A stretch of 64,000 nt of DNA from contig NZ_CP017674.1 in the NCBI RefSeq assembly GCF_001792815.1, positions 1,426,001 to 1,490,000 of the forward strand, read 5' to 3'. The DNA is from Microbacterium sp. BH-3-3-3 (GTDB lineage Bacteria; Actinomycetota; Actinomycetes; Actinomycetales; Microbacteriaceae). The translations under genes and the position numbers were made by a program. Position 1 is the first letter of the stretch. Each line of letters begins with the position of its first letter. The notes beneath the pieces were generated by a model that saw nothing but the letters and a program-made list of their open reading frames with translations, had not been told where the DNA came from and did not search any database. This document shows positions 8,392 to 16,627 of the stretch, piece after piece.

Positions 8392-8880
8392 ATGTCCGAT
8401 CTGCACCGCGTACGCGTCTGGGCCGAGGCGTTGATCGCCCTGCACCTCGACGCGTCGTGGACGTTCGCGTTCGACAACGCCAAGCGCCGCGCGGGTCTGT
8501 GCGACTACGGCCGCAAGCGCATCAGCGTCTCGCGCTACCTCACCGCGCGTTACGACGACGACACGAACCACCAGACGCTGCTGCACGAGGTGGCGCACGC
8601 GCTCGCCGGAGCCCGGGCCGGCCACGGCGCGGCGTGGAAACGCACCGCGCGCGAGCTGGGGTACGTCGGCGGAACGACGCACGCGGGAGAGACGGCCACC
8701 GAGCTCGCGCCGTGGGTCGGCACCTGTCCCGCCGGCCACGTCGCCTACCGGCACCGCAAGGCCACGCGTCCCACCTCGTGCGCGAAGTGCGCGCCCACTT
8801 TCGACCCGCGCTTCGCCCTGTCGTGGGTGCGGCGCGAGATCTCGCCCGCGGTGCGCCTGGCCGCCTCCACGCCGCGCTGA
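8392..8880 (+). CDS. SprT-like zinc metalloprotease domain protein
   Basis: A 162-residue protein with the metalloprotease motif HEVAH at 65-69 and a likely third zinc ligand His78 (AGHGAAW), matching the SprT-like domain. The C-terminal third holds Cys pairs (GTCPAGH ... SCAKC) resembling a small zinc ribbon, as in SprT/Spartan relatives. Larger members cut DNA-protein crosslinks; small bacterial ones are uncharacterised. The gene is preceded by a leaderless-type promoter box. Confidence 0.8.
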   Translation: MSDLHRVRVWAEALIALHLDASWTFAFDNAKRRAGLCDYGRKRISVSRYLTARYDDDTNHQTLLHEVAHALAGARAGHGAAWKRTARELGYVGGTTHAGETATELAPWVGTCPAGHVAYRHRKATRPTSCAKCAPTFDPRFALSWVRREISPAVRLAASTPR

Positions 8881-8887
8881 GCGCGCG

Positions 8888-9511
8888 TCAGGGGGCGACG
8901 AACGCTCCGTCGCGCAGCACCGGCACGACCGATGCGGCGTCGCGCGCGGCCGCGGCCAACACCTCATCGCGGCGCCCGTCTGCGGCGAGCCGACGCCCCG
9001 TGCCGCTGGCCGTGAGCAGGTGGCGCACGGCCCCGCCGAGAGCGCGGAAGCCCTCGCCGGCGACGGCGGCGTCGGGCGAGGCGTGGTCGATACCGAGGTC
9101 GCCCAGAGCGGCGACGACGGCCCCGGCGCCCAGCAGGTCGTCGACGGCGAAGCGGAGTCCCTCGGCATCCGTGCCGTCGGGGTACCCCGCCGCGACGATC
9201 GAGATGCTCGTGCGCTCGCCGCGCGTGCGCTGCACCTCGAGCACGTGCGCGGCGACGGCGGCAGCGTTGCGCAGGCCTCCCACCACGACGTGCGCCCCGG
9301 TCGCAGCGGAGGCGCGGACGAGAGCCGCGGCCGCATCGTCGACCGCGTCGAGGGGCGCCCCGGCTTCGGCCGCCGCCAGGGCGCGCGCCGACAGGCCGAG
9401 GGTCTGCACGAGGACCACGACGTGGGCGTCGGCCAGGCGGGAGAGACCCGCGCCACCCCACTCCAGCCGCACCTGGTAGTCGGACTGCGAGAGGGCGGGG
9501 TGTTTCGGCAT
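8888..9511 (-). CDS. ComB-like 2-phosphosulfolactate phosphatase family protein
   Basis: A 207-residue protein similar to the ComB family, whose archaeal member dephosphorylates 2-phosphosulfolactate in coenzyme M synthesis. Features seen: an N-terminal LEWGGAGLSRLADAHVVVLVQ segment, GAHVVVGGLRNAAAVA, and ISIVAAGYPDGTD, the segment that in ComB precedes the acidic active site (RFAVDDLLGAGAVV). No coenzyme M pathway is expected here, so the substrate is unknown. It is convergent with the SprT-like gene. Confidence 0.7.
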   Translation of the reverse strand: MPKHPALSQSDYQVRLEWGGAGLSRLADAHVVVLVQTLGLSARALAAAEAGAPLDAVDDAAAALVRASAATGAHVVVGGLRNAAAVAAHVLEVQRTRGERTSISIVAAGYPDGTDAEGLRFAVDDLLGAGAVVAALGDLGIDHASPDAAVAGEGFRALGGAVRHLLTASGTGRRLAADGRRDEVLAAAARDAASVVPVLRDGAFVAP

Positions 9512-9517
9512 CCTCCG

Positions 9518-9523
9518 AGCCTA
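9518..9523 (-). promoter_or_regulatory. -10 box (TAGGCT), leaderless type
   Basis: Minus-strand TAGGCT ends 6 nt before ATG 9511. The intervening CGGAGG is too close to the start to be a normal ribosome-binding site. Confidence 0.5.
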
Positions 9524-9596
9524 GAACGGTGGAGCGTCACCGCGTGTTCGTCAAGCGGTACCGGCGAAGACGGCCACGTCGGGCACGATCGGTGAC

Positions 9597-10103
9597 ATGC
9601 GCATTCTGCTGAAGTTCGTCATCGACTGCGACCCGGATGCCGCGTGGCGGGCGCTGCACTCCCCGCGCGCCGTCGCGGAGCTGTACGGCCCCCTGCTCGA
9701 GGTCGACGCGCTCGGCACGATGCCCACCTCGTTCGAGTCGGGGGACGACGTTCCGGTGCAGATGAGCGTCGCGGGCATCTTCCCCGTCGGCCGGCAGCTG
9801 ATCTCGGTCGCCGATCGTGAGACCAACGACGGCAACGGCCGCGTGCGGGTGTTCCGGGACTGGGGGGTCCCGTTGACCGGCCCGCTGGCGAGCCTCGATG
9901 TCTGGGACCACCAGATGGCGGTCTCGGCGGCCCCGGGCGAGGCGGGCCGCACCCTCTGGCGCGAGCGACTGACCATCGGCGGCGCCGCCGCCCCGGCGCT
10001 CTGGCCGGGACTGTGGGCGACGTGGCAGTGGCGCGCGGCACGCATCCGGGCGCTCGCCCCGACCTGGGCCCACGACCCCGGGGAATCCCCCTCCACGCCC
10101 TGA
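9597..10103 (+). CDS. Hypothetical protein, possibly SRPBCC/START-like
   Basis: A 168-residue protein I cannot assign firmly. It opens MRILLKFVIDCDPDAAWRAL followed by HSPRAVAELYGPL, a layout like SRPBCC ligand-binding proteins, and ends in a tryptophan-rich helix (LWPGLWATWQWRAARIRAL) that fits the long C-terminal helix of that fold. There is no signal peptide or membrane segment. A weak CACGAT box lies 7 nt before the ATG. The function is unknown. Confidence 0.6.
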   Translation: MRILLKFVIDCDPDAAWRALHSPRAVAELYGPLLEVDALGTMPTSFESGDDVPVQMSVAGIFPVGRQLISVADRETNDGNGRVRVFRDWGVPLTGPLASLDVWDHQMAVSAAPGEAGRTLWRERLTIGGAAAPALWPGLWATWQWRAARIRALAPTWAHDPGESPSTP

Positions 10104-10158
10104 CCGGCTCGCGCCGATGTGGGATGCCGGGAGGCGGTGAGGAGACGCGGGCCGCGGT

Positions 10159-10806
10159 TCAGGCCAGGCCGTGGCGGAACGCGAAGACCACCAGCTGCAC
10201 GCGGTCACGCAGGGCGAGCTTGGTGAGCACGCGGCTGATGTGCGTCTTCACCGTCGCCTCCGACAGGAACTCGCGCTCTGCGATCTCGGCGTTGCTCAGG
10301 CCCGCCGCGGCGAGCGCGAAGATCTCGCGCTCGCGGTCGGTGAGGCTCGCGTAGCTCGCGGGCACCGGCTCGGCGCCGCCTTCGGCGATGTGCGCGAACA
10401 GCGTCCGCGTCGCCTCGGCGGCGATCACGGCGGAGCCGGCGTGCACGGTGCGCACCGCCGAGAGCAGGGCCTCGGGCTCCGAGTCCTTCAGCAGGAACCC
10501 GCTCGCTCCGCGTTGGATGGCCCGCGCGGCGGCCTCGTCGAGGTCGAAGGTGGTCAGCACGACGACGCGCGGGGGCGCGGGTTCGCTCAGGATCTCCGCC
10601 GTGGCGGTCAGGCCGTCCATGACCGGCATGCGCACGTCCATGAGCACGAGGTCGGGCCGGGTCGCCCGCACCACGTCGATACCCTCGCGCCCGTCGGAGG
10701 CCTCGCCCACCACCTCGAGATCGGGCTGCGAGTCGATCACCATGCGGATGCCCGCGCGGAACAGGACCTGGTCGTCGACGAGGACGATGCGGATGGGAGC
10801 GGTCAT
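10159..10806 (-). CDS. NarL/FixJ-family response regulator
   Basis: A 215-residue two-domain regulator. The receiver domain has the acidic pair Asp11-Asp12, the phosphoacceptor Asp57 (LVLMDVRMP) and the conserved Lys in GFLLKDSEP. The C-terminal LuxR-type helix-turn-helix runs from LTDREREIF through LSNAEIAEREFLSEATVKTH. It is phosphorylated by the histidine kinase encoded just upstream and then binds DNA; the targets are unknown. ATG 10806 follows an AGAGGAA ribosome-binding site. It lies 79 bp downstream of the kinase gene, forming a two-gene operon. Confidence 0.93.
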   Translation of the reverse strand: MTAPIRIVLVDDQVLFRAGIRMVIDSQPDLEVVGEASDGREGIDVVRATRPDLVLMDVRMPVMDGLTATAEILSEPAPPRVVVLTTFDLDEAAARAIQRGASGFLLKDSEPEALLSAVRTVHAGSAVIAAEATRTLFAHIAEGGAEPVPASYASLTDREREIFALAAAGLSNAEIAEREFLSEATVKTHISRVLTKLALRDRVQLVVFAFRHGLA

Positions 10807-10885
10807 GCGGGCGGTTCCTCTTCTGGTCGAGCGAGGGTGCGGCATCCCCTGCGCCGATCGAGTCCGGCGGGGGCGGGGGCGGGGC

Positions 10886-12067
10886 TCACACCGGGCGCCC
10901 GATCGGCAGGATCGCCCGCACGACGAACTCGCCGTACTCGGGTTCGGCCGTGAGTCGGCCGCCGACCAACTGCGCGCGCTCGCGCATGCCGATGAGACCG
11001 TGACCGCCGGGCGCGGCCGGGGCGACGGATGCCGTGGCACGGGCATTGCGGATCGACAGCTCCACCCGGTCGGGCCACCACGCCAGGTGCACGCGGACAC
11101 GTGGGTCGACGCCGTGCCGCAGGGCGTTCGTGAGGGCTTCCTGCATGATGCGGTAGACCGCGAGCTGGATGGCGGCGGGCGGCTCGCCGGGCGGGGAGGG
11201 ATCGACCTCGGCGGTGACCACGAGGCCCGCCGCGCGCATGCGGGTGTACAGCGTCTCGATGTCGGCGAGGGTGGGCTGCGGCCCCTCGGCCTGGCTGTGG
11301 CGCAGCTGCGTGAGCAGCAGGCGCACGTCTCCGAGGGCGGCGCGCGCTGTCGACGAGATCGTCGAGAGCGCAGCCGTCGTGGCTTGCGGGTCGGTCGCGG
11401 CAGCGTAGCGCGCACCGTCGGCCTGCGCGATGACGACGGCGAGCGAGTGGGCGACGACGTCGTGCATGTCGCGGGCGATGCGCACCCGCTGCTGCTCGGC
11501 GATCGTCTCGGCCTCGGCCGCCCGCTGCGCCCTGCTGTTGGCGGTCGCACGCATGGCCGTGCGCACCAGCGCCCCCGACACCCACGCCAGCATGAGCGCG
11601 AACCCGGATGCCAGCAGCAACGCGGCGACCGCGAACCACTCGTTCGCGGTGAGTGGCGCCGTCACCCCGCGACCGACGAGGTACAGCGGCACGATGATCG
11701 CCCCGGCGATCGCCGAGGCGAAGCCGCCCCAGAACACGCGGCGCGTCCCGTAGGCCGCGGTGGCGTAGAGCACCGCGAAGATGGCGACGTCGCTGGGCGA
11801 CGGTTGCCGCCCGAAACCCATCTGCAGCAGCGCCCCCGCCCAGGCGAAGATCAGCGCCAGGGCCGGTTGCAGGCGGCGCAGCGCCACGGCCACGGTCAGG
11901 GCCACGGCCACCAGCATCCCGCCGAGCGTCTCGAGGGCCAGGTCGACGCCGGCGGTGGCGCCCGACCCGCCCGCGAGTTCTGTGGCGATGGCGAGCAGGC
12001 CGAAGACGAGGGCGATGCCGAGGTCGGTGACCAGTTGGTATCGCTGCAGCGGGCGCGGAGTGAACAT
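10886..12067 (-). CDS. Sensor histidine kinase, NarL-partner type
   Basis: A 393-residue membrane kinase. The N-terminal half has about five or six hydrophobic segments; a DHp-like stretch RIARDMHDVVAHSLAV follows with phosphoacceptor His202 (HisKA_3 type), then an ATPase domain with the N box QEALTNALRHG and G box GGHGLIGMRERA. It senses an unknown membrane or cell-wall signal. ATG 12067 is preferred over ATG 12103 because a TAGCGT box sits 7 nt upstream of 12067. It partners with the adjacent response regulator. Confidence 0.92.
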   Translation of the reverse strand: MFTPRPLQRYQLVTDLGIALVFGLLAIATELAGGSGATAGVDLALETLGGMLVAVALTVAVALRRLQPALALIFAWAGALLQMGFGRQPSPSDVAIFAVLYATAAYGTRRVFWGGFASAIAGAIIVPLYLVGRGVTAPLTANEWFAVAALLLASGFALMLAWVSGALVRTAMRATANSRAQRAAEAETIAEQQRVRIARDMHDVVAHSLAVVIAQADGARYAAATDPQATTAALSTISSTARAALGDVRLLLTQLRHSQAEGPQPTLADIETLYTRMRAAGLVVTAEVDPSPPGEPPAAIQLAVYRIMQEALTNALRHGVDPRVRVHLAWWPDRVELSIRNARATASVAPAAPGGHGLIGMRERAQLVGGRLTAEPEYGEFVVRAILPIGRPV

Positions 12068-12074
12068 CGCGGCC

Positions 12075-12080
12075 ACGCTA
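12075..12080 (-). promoter_or_regulatory. -10 box (TAGCGT) fixing the kinase start
   Basis: Minus-strand TAGCGT ends 7 nt before ATG 12067, which would make the kinase mRNA leaderless and excludes the upstream in-frame ATG 12103. Confidence 0.5.
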
Positions 12081-12130
12081 CGCCCCGCGGGTGGGCTGGG
12101 CATCCGTCTCGCGATGTATCTCGGCCGCGC

Positions 12131-12619
12131 TCACGCGGGGAAGGCGGCGGGCTCGATCGGGCGCGCCTCGAAGAAGGTCTGCAGCACCACCGTGGTGCGG
12201 GTGTTGACCTGGGCTGCCGCCCGGATGTCGCGGATGAGCGTCTCGAGATCGCGCGGCGTGGGCACGCGCACGAAGAGCATGTACGCCGCCTCGCCCGCGA
12301 TGGAATGGCACGCCTCGATGGCGGTCAGATGCGACAGGAGTTCGGGGGCGTTGTCGGGCTGGGCCGGATCGAGCGGCGTGATCTCGACGAAGGCGGCGAG
12401 GGGCCGGCCGAGCGCCTCGGCGTCGAGCACGGGGCGGTATCCGCGCACGATGCCGCGCGACTCCAGTCGGCGCAGTCGGGACTGCACGGCCGACACCGAC
12501 AGCCCGACGCGCTCCGAGAGGTGCGAGAGCGTGGCGCGCGCGTCGAGCGAGATCTCGCGGACGATCGCGGCGTCGACGGAGTCCTCCAGGCGCGCGGCGC
12601 GGGCAGGGGCCTCGGTCAT
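12131..12619 (-). CDS. Lrp/AsnC-family transcriptional regulator
   Basis: A 162-residue regulator with an N-terminal winged helix (AAIVREISLDARATLSHLSE, then LSVSAVQSRLRRLESRGIV) and a C-terminal RAM ligand-binding domain (PLAAFVEITPL to TRTTVVLQTFFE). These proteins bind amino acids or related metabolites and usually control a divergent neighbour. Here the neighbour is the DUF6421-SDR pair, 107 bp away. ATG 12619 follows a TACTGT box at 7 nt. Confidence 0.92.
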   Translation of the reverse strand: MTEAPARAARLEDSVDAAIVREISLDARATLSHLSERVGLSVSAVQSRLRRLESRGIVRGYRPVLDAEALGRPLAAFVEITPLDPAQPDNAPELLSHLTAIEACHSIAGEAAYMLFVRVPTPRDLETLIRDIRAAAQVNTRTTVVLQTFFEARPIEPAAFPA

Positions 12620-12626
12620 GCGCTCG

Positions 12627-12632
12627 ACAGTA
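12627..12632 (-). promoter_or_regulatory. -10 box (TACTGT) of the Lrp gene, leaderless type
   Basis: Minus-strand TGATACTGT: the TACTGT hexamer ends 7 nt before ATG 12619 and has a TG dinucleotide just upstream, as in extended -10 promoters. Confidence 0.5.
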
Positions 12633-12662
12633 TCAGGGCGTGCGAGGGTCGCCCTGGCGGTG

Positions 12663-12682
12663 TCCGTAAGTTTTCCGTTAGT
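12663..12682. promoter_or_regulatory. Tandem TCCGTwAGT direct repeat, likely Lrp operator
   Basis: TCCGTAAGT (12663-12671) and TCCGTTAGT (12674-12682) repeat with an 11-bp period, about one DNA turn, inside an AT-rich island between the divergent Lrp and DUF6421 genes. Lrp-family proteins often bind such phased sites; the assignment is inferred. Confidence 0.5.
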
Positions 12683-12726
12683 ATGCCACTTCAGCAGGAA
12701 TATTTACAGCCTGATCGGAGGATGCC

Positions 12727-14124
12727 ATGACCATCGCCACGCCTTCCCGTGCCGCGCACGATCTGCTCGACGGCCGAGCCGTCGACGACGTCGAACACAC
12801 CCCCGCGTGGGCTCAGCTCAAACGAGCCGCCACCGCGCTGCACACGCTGCAGGCGAGGGACGGCTCGATCGACGACACCGCCGCCGCCGGTCCCCTCGTC
12901 GACGAGATCGTCGACGCCATCGGCGCCCTCACCCCGCTGTTCCCCCACGACGACGCCTACCTCACGGCCTCGGTCGCCGACTTCCGGCGCTGGCAGGACG
13001 AGGGCCTCGGCACACCCGACTTCCTCGACTCGCTCGTCGCCTTCCAGCCGCAGGAGCACCGGGTCGACGGCATCCGTCATCTCGTCGTCTTCCCGATGTA
13101 CACCCAGAACGGCTCGAGCAACCGCCACGTCGAAGCCGTGCTCGTCGAGGCCATCTGGCCCGAGTTCATCGCGCGTCTCGAGACCGAGTACACCAACCGC
13201 CTGTTCGTCTCGCTGCGGCTGATCGACTTCACACCCGGGTACGACACGAACTCCGCGGTGCTCTTCCCCGAGACCGTCGCCATGCGCGAGGTCCCCACCT
13301 TCACGTGGGGGGCGATCTTCCAGGACCGCGAGGCCGCACGCTACCGTCGCGTCACCCGCGCCGCCGCCGACATCACCAAGCTCGAGCTGCCCGCCGAGGC
13401 CGCGCGTCTGCTCGATGACCAGGACCTCGCCGAGCAGACGTTCGTCATGTGGGACCTCATCCACGACCGCACGCACATGCGCGGCGACCTGCCGTTCGAC
13501 CCGTTCATGATCAAGCAGCGGATGCCGTTCTTCCTCTACTCGCTCGAAGAGCTGCGCTGCGACCTCACGGCGTTCCGCGAGTGCGTGTCGCTTCAGGCCC
13601 GACTGTCGGCCCGCGACGACCTGGATGCCGCCGAGATCGCCATGCGCGAGCACGCCGGCCTCGTGCAGTACGCCGTGATCTTCGACCGCATCTTCCGCTT
13701 CGCCATCACCGGCTCGCGCGTGCGCAACTACGACGGCCTCGGTGGACAGCTGCTCTTCGCCTGGCTGCACCAGCACCGCGTGCTGCACTGGACCGACACC
13801 TCGCTCGCGTTCGACTGGGACGAGGTGCCCGCCGCGGTCATCGCGCTGGCCGACGCGATCGACGAACTGTACTGGCGCTCGATCGACCGTCCCAAGGTCG
13901 CGCACTGGCTCGCCGCGTACGACCTCGTGCGCGCGGTCGTCACCCCGCACCCCGCCTCGGTGTGGGCGCGGGGACTCTCGGACGACGTACTCGCCGGGCT
14001 CCCGAAGGGGTACACCGACGCCGTCCTCGATGACGAGTTCCCGCTGTCGATGTTCTTCGAAGCGCTCGAGAAGAAGATGCGGCCCGTGATCGCATCGACC
14101 GAGGGGATCCGCGGGACGGACTGA
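12727..14124 (+). CDS. DUF6421 family protein
   Basis: A 465-residue soluble protein with no signal peptide or membrane helix. I recognise it as the actinobacterial DUF6421 family; no biochemical role is known to me. Striking segments: HLVVFPMYTQNGSSNRHVEAVLVE, FVMWDLIHDRTHMRGDLP with closely spaced His/Asp residues that could bind a metal, FDPFMIKQRMPFF, and a C-terminal helical region with MREHAGLVQYAVIFDRIFRF. GGAGG at 12717-12721 is 5 nt from ATG 12727, a strong ribosome-binding site. The downstream SDR gene and divergent Lrp regulator suggest a small metabolic unit using NAD(P)H (inference). Confidence 0.8.
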   Translation: MTIATPSRAAHDLLDGRAVDDVEHTPAWAQLKRAATALHTLQARDGSIDDTAAAGPLVDEIVDAIGALTPLFPHDDAYLTASVADFRRWQDEGLGTPDFLDSLVAFQPQEHRVDGIRHLVVFPMYTQNGSSNRHVEAVLVEAIWPEFIARLETEYTNRLFVSLRLIDFTPGYDTNSAVLFPETVAMREVPTFTWGAIFQDREAARYRRVTRAAADITKLELPAEAARLLDDQDLAEQTFVMWDLIHDRTHMRGDLPFDPFMIKQRMPFFLYSLEELRCDLTAFRECVSLQARLSARDDLDAAEIAMREHAGLVQYAVIFDRIFRFAITGSRVRNYDGLGGQLLFAWLHQHRVLHWTDTSLAFDWDEVPAAVIALADAIDELYWRSIDRPKVAHWLAAYDLVRAVVTPHPASVWARGLSDDVLAGLPKGYTDAVLDDEFPLSMFFEALEKKMRPVIASTEGIRGTD

Positions 14125-14134
14125 CGCGGGAGCG

Positions 14135-14150
14135 GGGTACGGCCGTACCC
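14135..14150. promoter_or_regulatory. Perfect 16-bp palindrome before the SDR gene
   Basis: GGGTACGGCCGTACCC lies 11 bp after the DUF6421 stop. Its right half overlaps a possible -10 hexamer TACCCT (14146-14151), so it could be an operator for an internal promoter of the SDR gene. Confidence 0.4.
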
Positions 14151-14203
14151 TGGCTCTCGCGGGAACGACGACGCGGGCGACGGGGCCGGCCGGGGGCGAG
14201 GGG

Positions 14204-14908
14204 ATGACGATGACCGACGCACGGAACGACGACGAGGGAGTGCGGGGGCGCACGGTGCTGCTCGCGGGCGGAACGAGCGCCGCCGGACACGCCTGCGCGC
14301 GCGCACTGCTCGACACCGGGGCGCGCGTCGTCGTGGTGGGAAGCTCCGACGAACGTCTGGCGGCGATGGCGGCGGACCTGCCCGGCATCGCCGTCGAACG
14401 CTGCGATCTGACCGACGAGCGCGCCGTCGGTGAGCTGCGCGATCGCGTGCGCGCCGGGCACGGTCCCATCGACGGCCTGCTGCACCTGGTCGGTGGCTGG
14501 CGGGGCGGCGGGGGCCTGGCCGGGCAGAGCGACGACGACTTCGCCTTCCTCCTGCAGTCGGTGATAGCGCTCCGACACGTGAGCCGCGCGTTCGACGACG
14601 ACCTGCGCGCCTCCCCCGCGGGGCGCTTGGCGATCGTGTCGTCGAACGCGGTGGAACGTCCGCTCGCGGGTGGGGCGAACTACGCGACGGCCAAGGCGGC
14701 ATCGGAGACCTGGGTGCGCGCGGTCGCGCAGGGCTACGCGAAGGCCGCCCGCGACGCCGGGCGGGAGCCGACGGCCGCGGCGGTCATCTTCCGCGTCACC
14801 AGCCTGTCGGGGCTCGAGGACGCCCTCGCCGCGTCGTTCATCGCCCTGTGGGATGACGACGCGACCGCCTGGAACGACGTGACGATCGGTATCGACGCTC
14901 CCGCCTGA
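14204..14908 (+). CDS. Short-chain dehydrogenase/reductase (SDR)
   Basis: A 234-residue classical SDR. The N-terminal Rossmann loop is LLAGGTSAAGHACARAL (TGxxxGxG variant), the acidic end of beta-2 is VVVGSSDE, CDLTDE follows, and the active site has Ser in AIVSSNAVE with Tyr and Lys in NYATAKAA (YxxxK). It oxidises or reduces an unknown alcohol or carbonyl with NAD(P). A purine-rich GCGAGGGG precedes ATG 14204. It lies 79 bp after the DUF6421 gene and is probably co-transcribed with it. Confidence 0.88.
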   Translation: MTMTDARNDDEGVRGRTVLLAGGTSAAGHACARALLDTGARVVVVGSSDERLAAMAADLPGIAVERCDLTDERAVGELRDRVRAGHGPIDGLLHLVGGWRGGGGLAGQSDDDFAFLLQSVIALRHVSRAFDDDLRASPAGRLAIVSSNAVERPLAGGANYATAKAASETWVRAVAQGYAKAARDAGREPTAAAVIFRVTSLSGLEDALAASFIALWDDDATAWNDVTIGIDAPA

Positions 14909-14931
14909 CCTCGTCGGCGGTGCGGGTTCCG

Positions 14932-15036
14932 CGGCGTCGCGGACAGCGTCAGCCGCGCGCGTCTCCCGGCGTCGCGGACAGGGTCAGCCGCGCGCGTCTC
15001 CCGGCGTCGCGGACAGCGTCAGCCGCGCGGGTCGTC
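14932..15036. repeat. Tandem 35-bp repeat, three copies, across the MFS gene 3' end
   Basis: Units 14932-14966, 14967-15001 and 15002-15036, each beginning CGGCGTCGCGGACAG, are almost identical; a degenerate fourth start follows at 15037. The third unit contains the stop codon and last codons of the minus-strand MFS gene; the other two repeat that same stop context downstream. Confidence 0.9.
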
Positions 15037-16560
15037 CGGCGTCGCAGGCGCGGTCGGCGTCGCGTGCGCGGTCGACGTTGCGGCGTCGGCGGTCCACGCG
15101 GGAGACGCCGCGGTCGTCGCTGCGGCGTCTGCGATCGGCGGGGCGGCGGCGTTGTGCACCGACACCTCGCGGTCATCGACGGGAGAGGGCCCGTCCGCCA
15201 CGTCGGCGTTGACCTCGGCCGTGCGGTACTGCCGCGAGAGGGTGCGGTACGAGCGCGTGAGGAACGCGAGCGACGCGGCCACCACCATGAACAGTCCGGC
15301 GAAGACGAACACGAGCGCAATGCCGCGCGAGGCTCCGTCGCCGACCAGCCAGCCCCACGTCGCTCGACCCTCACCGCCCCGCATGTAGGGGATGATCGCG
15401 AACTCGGCGATCGGGGCGATGAGGAACGAGGTGACGGGCGCGGCCGCCGACTCGAAGGCGGCGGCGAAACCGAACACCCGCCCCTGCGTCTCGAACGGCA
15501 CGACTTTCTGGATGATCGTCTGCTCGGCGGCCTCGACCGGGGGGATGAGCGCCATGTACACCCAGATGCCGGCGACGTAGAGCCACCACCAGTCGCGCAG
15601 GGTGAAGATCGCACCGAGCGCCCCCATCGCGATGACGAGCCACAGCATCGTGCGGATGGGGTTTCGGCCGAGTCCGAACCGCGCCACGAGCCCGCCGCCG
15701 ATGATGAACCCCGTCGCGGTGACGCCGAGCACCACGCCCCAGACCTGCACGTCGAACAGCTCGAGACCGTAGGGGTCCATCAGGGCCATGTAGACGCCGC
15801 CGATGAGGTTGTTGAAGGTGGAGAAGATGAGCAGCGCGAAGAGTCCCGGAGCCGCCCGCACCGCGCGGATGGCCCCGCGCACGTCGACCAGGGGGCCGGG
15901 CTCGGCGCCCGCGGCCGGGCGCTCTTCGGGGATGCGGATGGTCAACAGGTGCACCAGCGCGACGAGTGTCAGCGCGATGGCGATGGCCAGGGTGCCGCCC
16001 ATGCCGAGGAAGCCCACCGACAAGCCGCTGAAGACACTGGTGACCACGAAGGCCAGACCCTGCACCGTGCCGACCAGACCGTTCGCGTTCGCGTGGCGCT
16101 CGACGGGGACGAGGAGCGTGACCGTGGTGGACAGCGCGATGTTGCGCATGTTCTCGACGACCGCTCCGGCCAGGATGACGCCGGCGAAGAGCCAGAACCA
16201 GGGACCGCCCAGATCGAGCAGCGCCGCCTCGGGGAAGGCCAGCCACAGGGCGCCCGCGACGAGGAACGCCGTCAGGGTGACGAGCCCGGAGAACACCATG
16301 ACCCGATGCTTGCGGTGGCGGTCGACGAGCGACCCGAAGAACATCGCGAAGACGGCGAGCAGCAGCATGTACGCCCCGCCGACGATTCCGGTGGCCAGCA
16401 CCGAGCGGGTCTCGAGATAGACCCAGAACGTGAGCGCGAACCACAGGAAGCTGGTCGTGACGTTCGCCGCGGCGGTGTTGACGAGCACCGCGAGGAAGGT
16501 GCGGTTCCCGGTCGTCGGAGCGCCGGCCGGGGCGGCGGCGGAGGGCGGCGATGCGGACAT
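15019..16560 (-). CDS. Major facilitator superfamily transporter
   Basis: A 513-residue membrane protein with about 11-12 hydrophobic segments, GSLVDRHRKHRVMVFSG as the conserved MFS loop between helices 2 and 3, and a long cytoplasmic loop in the middle. It resembles the MFS_3/macrolide-efflux-like group, but the substrate is unknown. The C-terminal tail of about 60 residues is Ala/Thr/Pro low complexity and merges into the 35-bp tandem repeat. The start ATG 16560 (MSASPPSAAAP) is chosen because TACCGT stands 6 nt upstream; the longer upstream frame is Arg-rich and implausible. Confidence 0.85.
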   Translation of the reverse strand: MSASPPSAAAPAGAPTTGNRTFLAVLVNTAAANVTTSFLWFALTFWVYLETRSVLATGIVGGAYMLLLAVFAMFFGSLVDRHRKHRVMVFSGLVTLTAFLVAGALWLAFPEAALLDLGGPWFWLFAGVILAGAVVENMRNIALSTTVTLLVPVERHANANGLVGTVQGLAFVVTSVFSGLSVGFLGMGGTLAIAIALTLVALVHLLTIRIPEERPAAGAEPGPLVDVRGAIRAVRAAPGLFALLIFSTFNNLIGGVYMALMDPYGLELFDVQVWGVVLGVTATGFIIGGGLVARFGLGRNPIRTMLWLVIAMGALGAIFTLRDWWWLYVAGIWVYMALIPPVEAAEQTIIQKVVPFETQGRVFGFAAAFESAAAPVTSFLIAPIAEFAIIPYMRGGEGRATWGWLVGDGASRGIALVFVFAGLFMVVAASLAFLTRSYRTLSRQYRTAEVNADVADGPSPVDDREVSVHNAAAPPIADAAATTAASPAWTADAATSTAHATPTAPATPDDPRG

Positions 16561-16566
16561 AGCCAC

Positions 16567-16572
16567 ACGGTA
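16567..16572 (-). promoter_or_regulatory. -10 box (TACCGT), leaderless type
   Basis: Minus-strand TACCGT ends 6 nt before ATG 16560 of the MFS gene. Confidence 0.5.
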
Positions 16573-16627
16573 GACCCGACCTCCGACATCGGCCAGACCC
16601 CGGCGCTCGGCGCCGCCGGCGGGACGG

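Noticed and set aside
12101..12103. ATG 12103 as the histidine kinase start
   Set aside because: A TAGCGT box lies between it and ATG 12067, and the additional 12 residues look non-structural.
14932..15036. Possible CRISPR array at the 35-bp repeats
   Set aside because: Units are directly adjacent with no spacers and no cas genes nearby; it is a plain tandem repeat.
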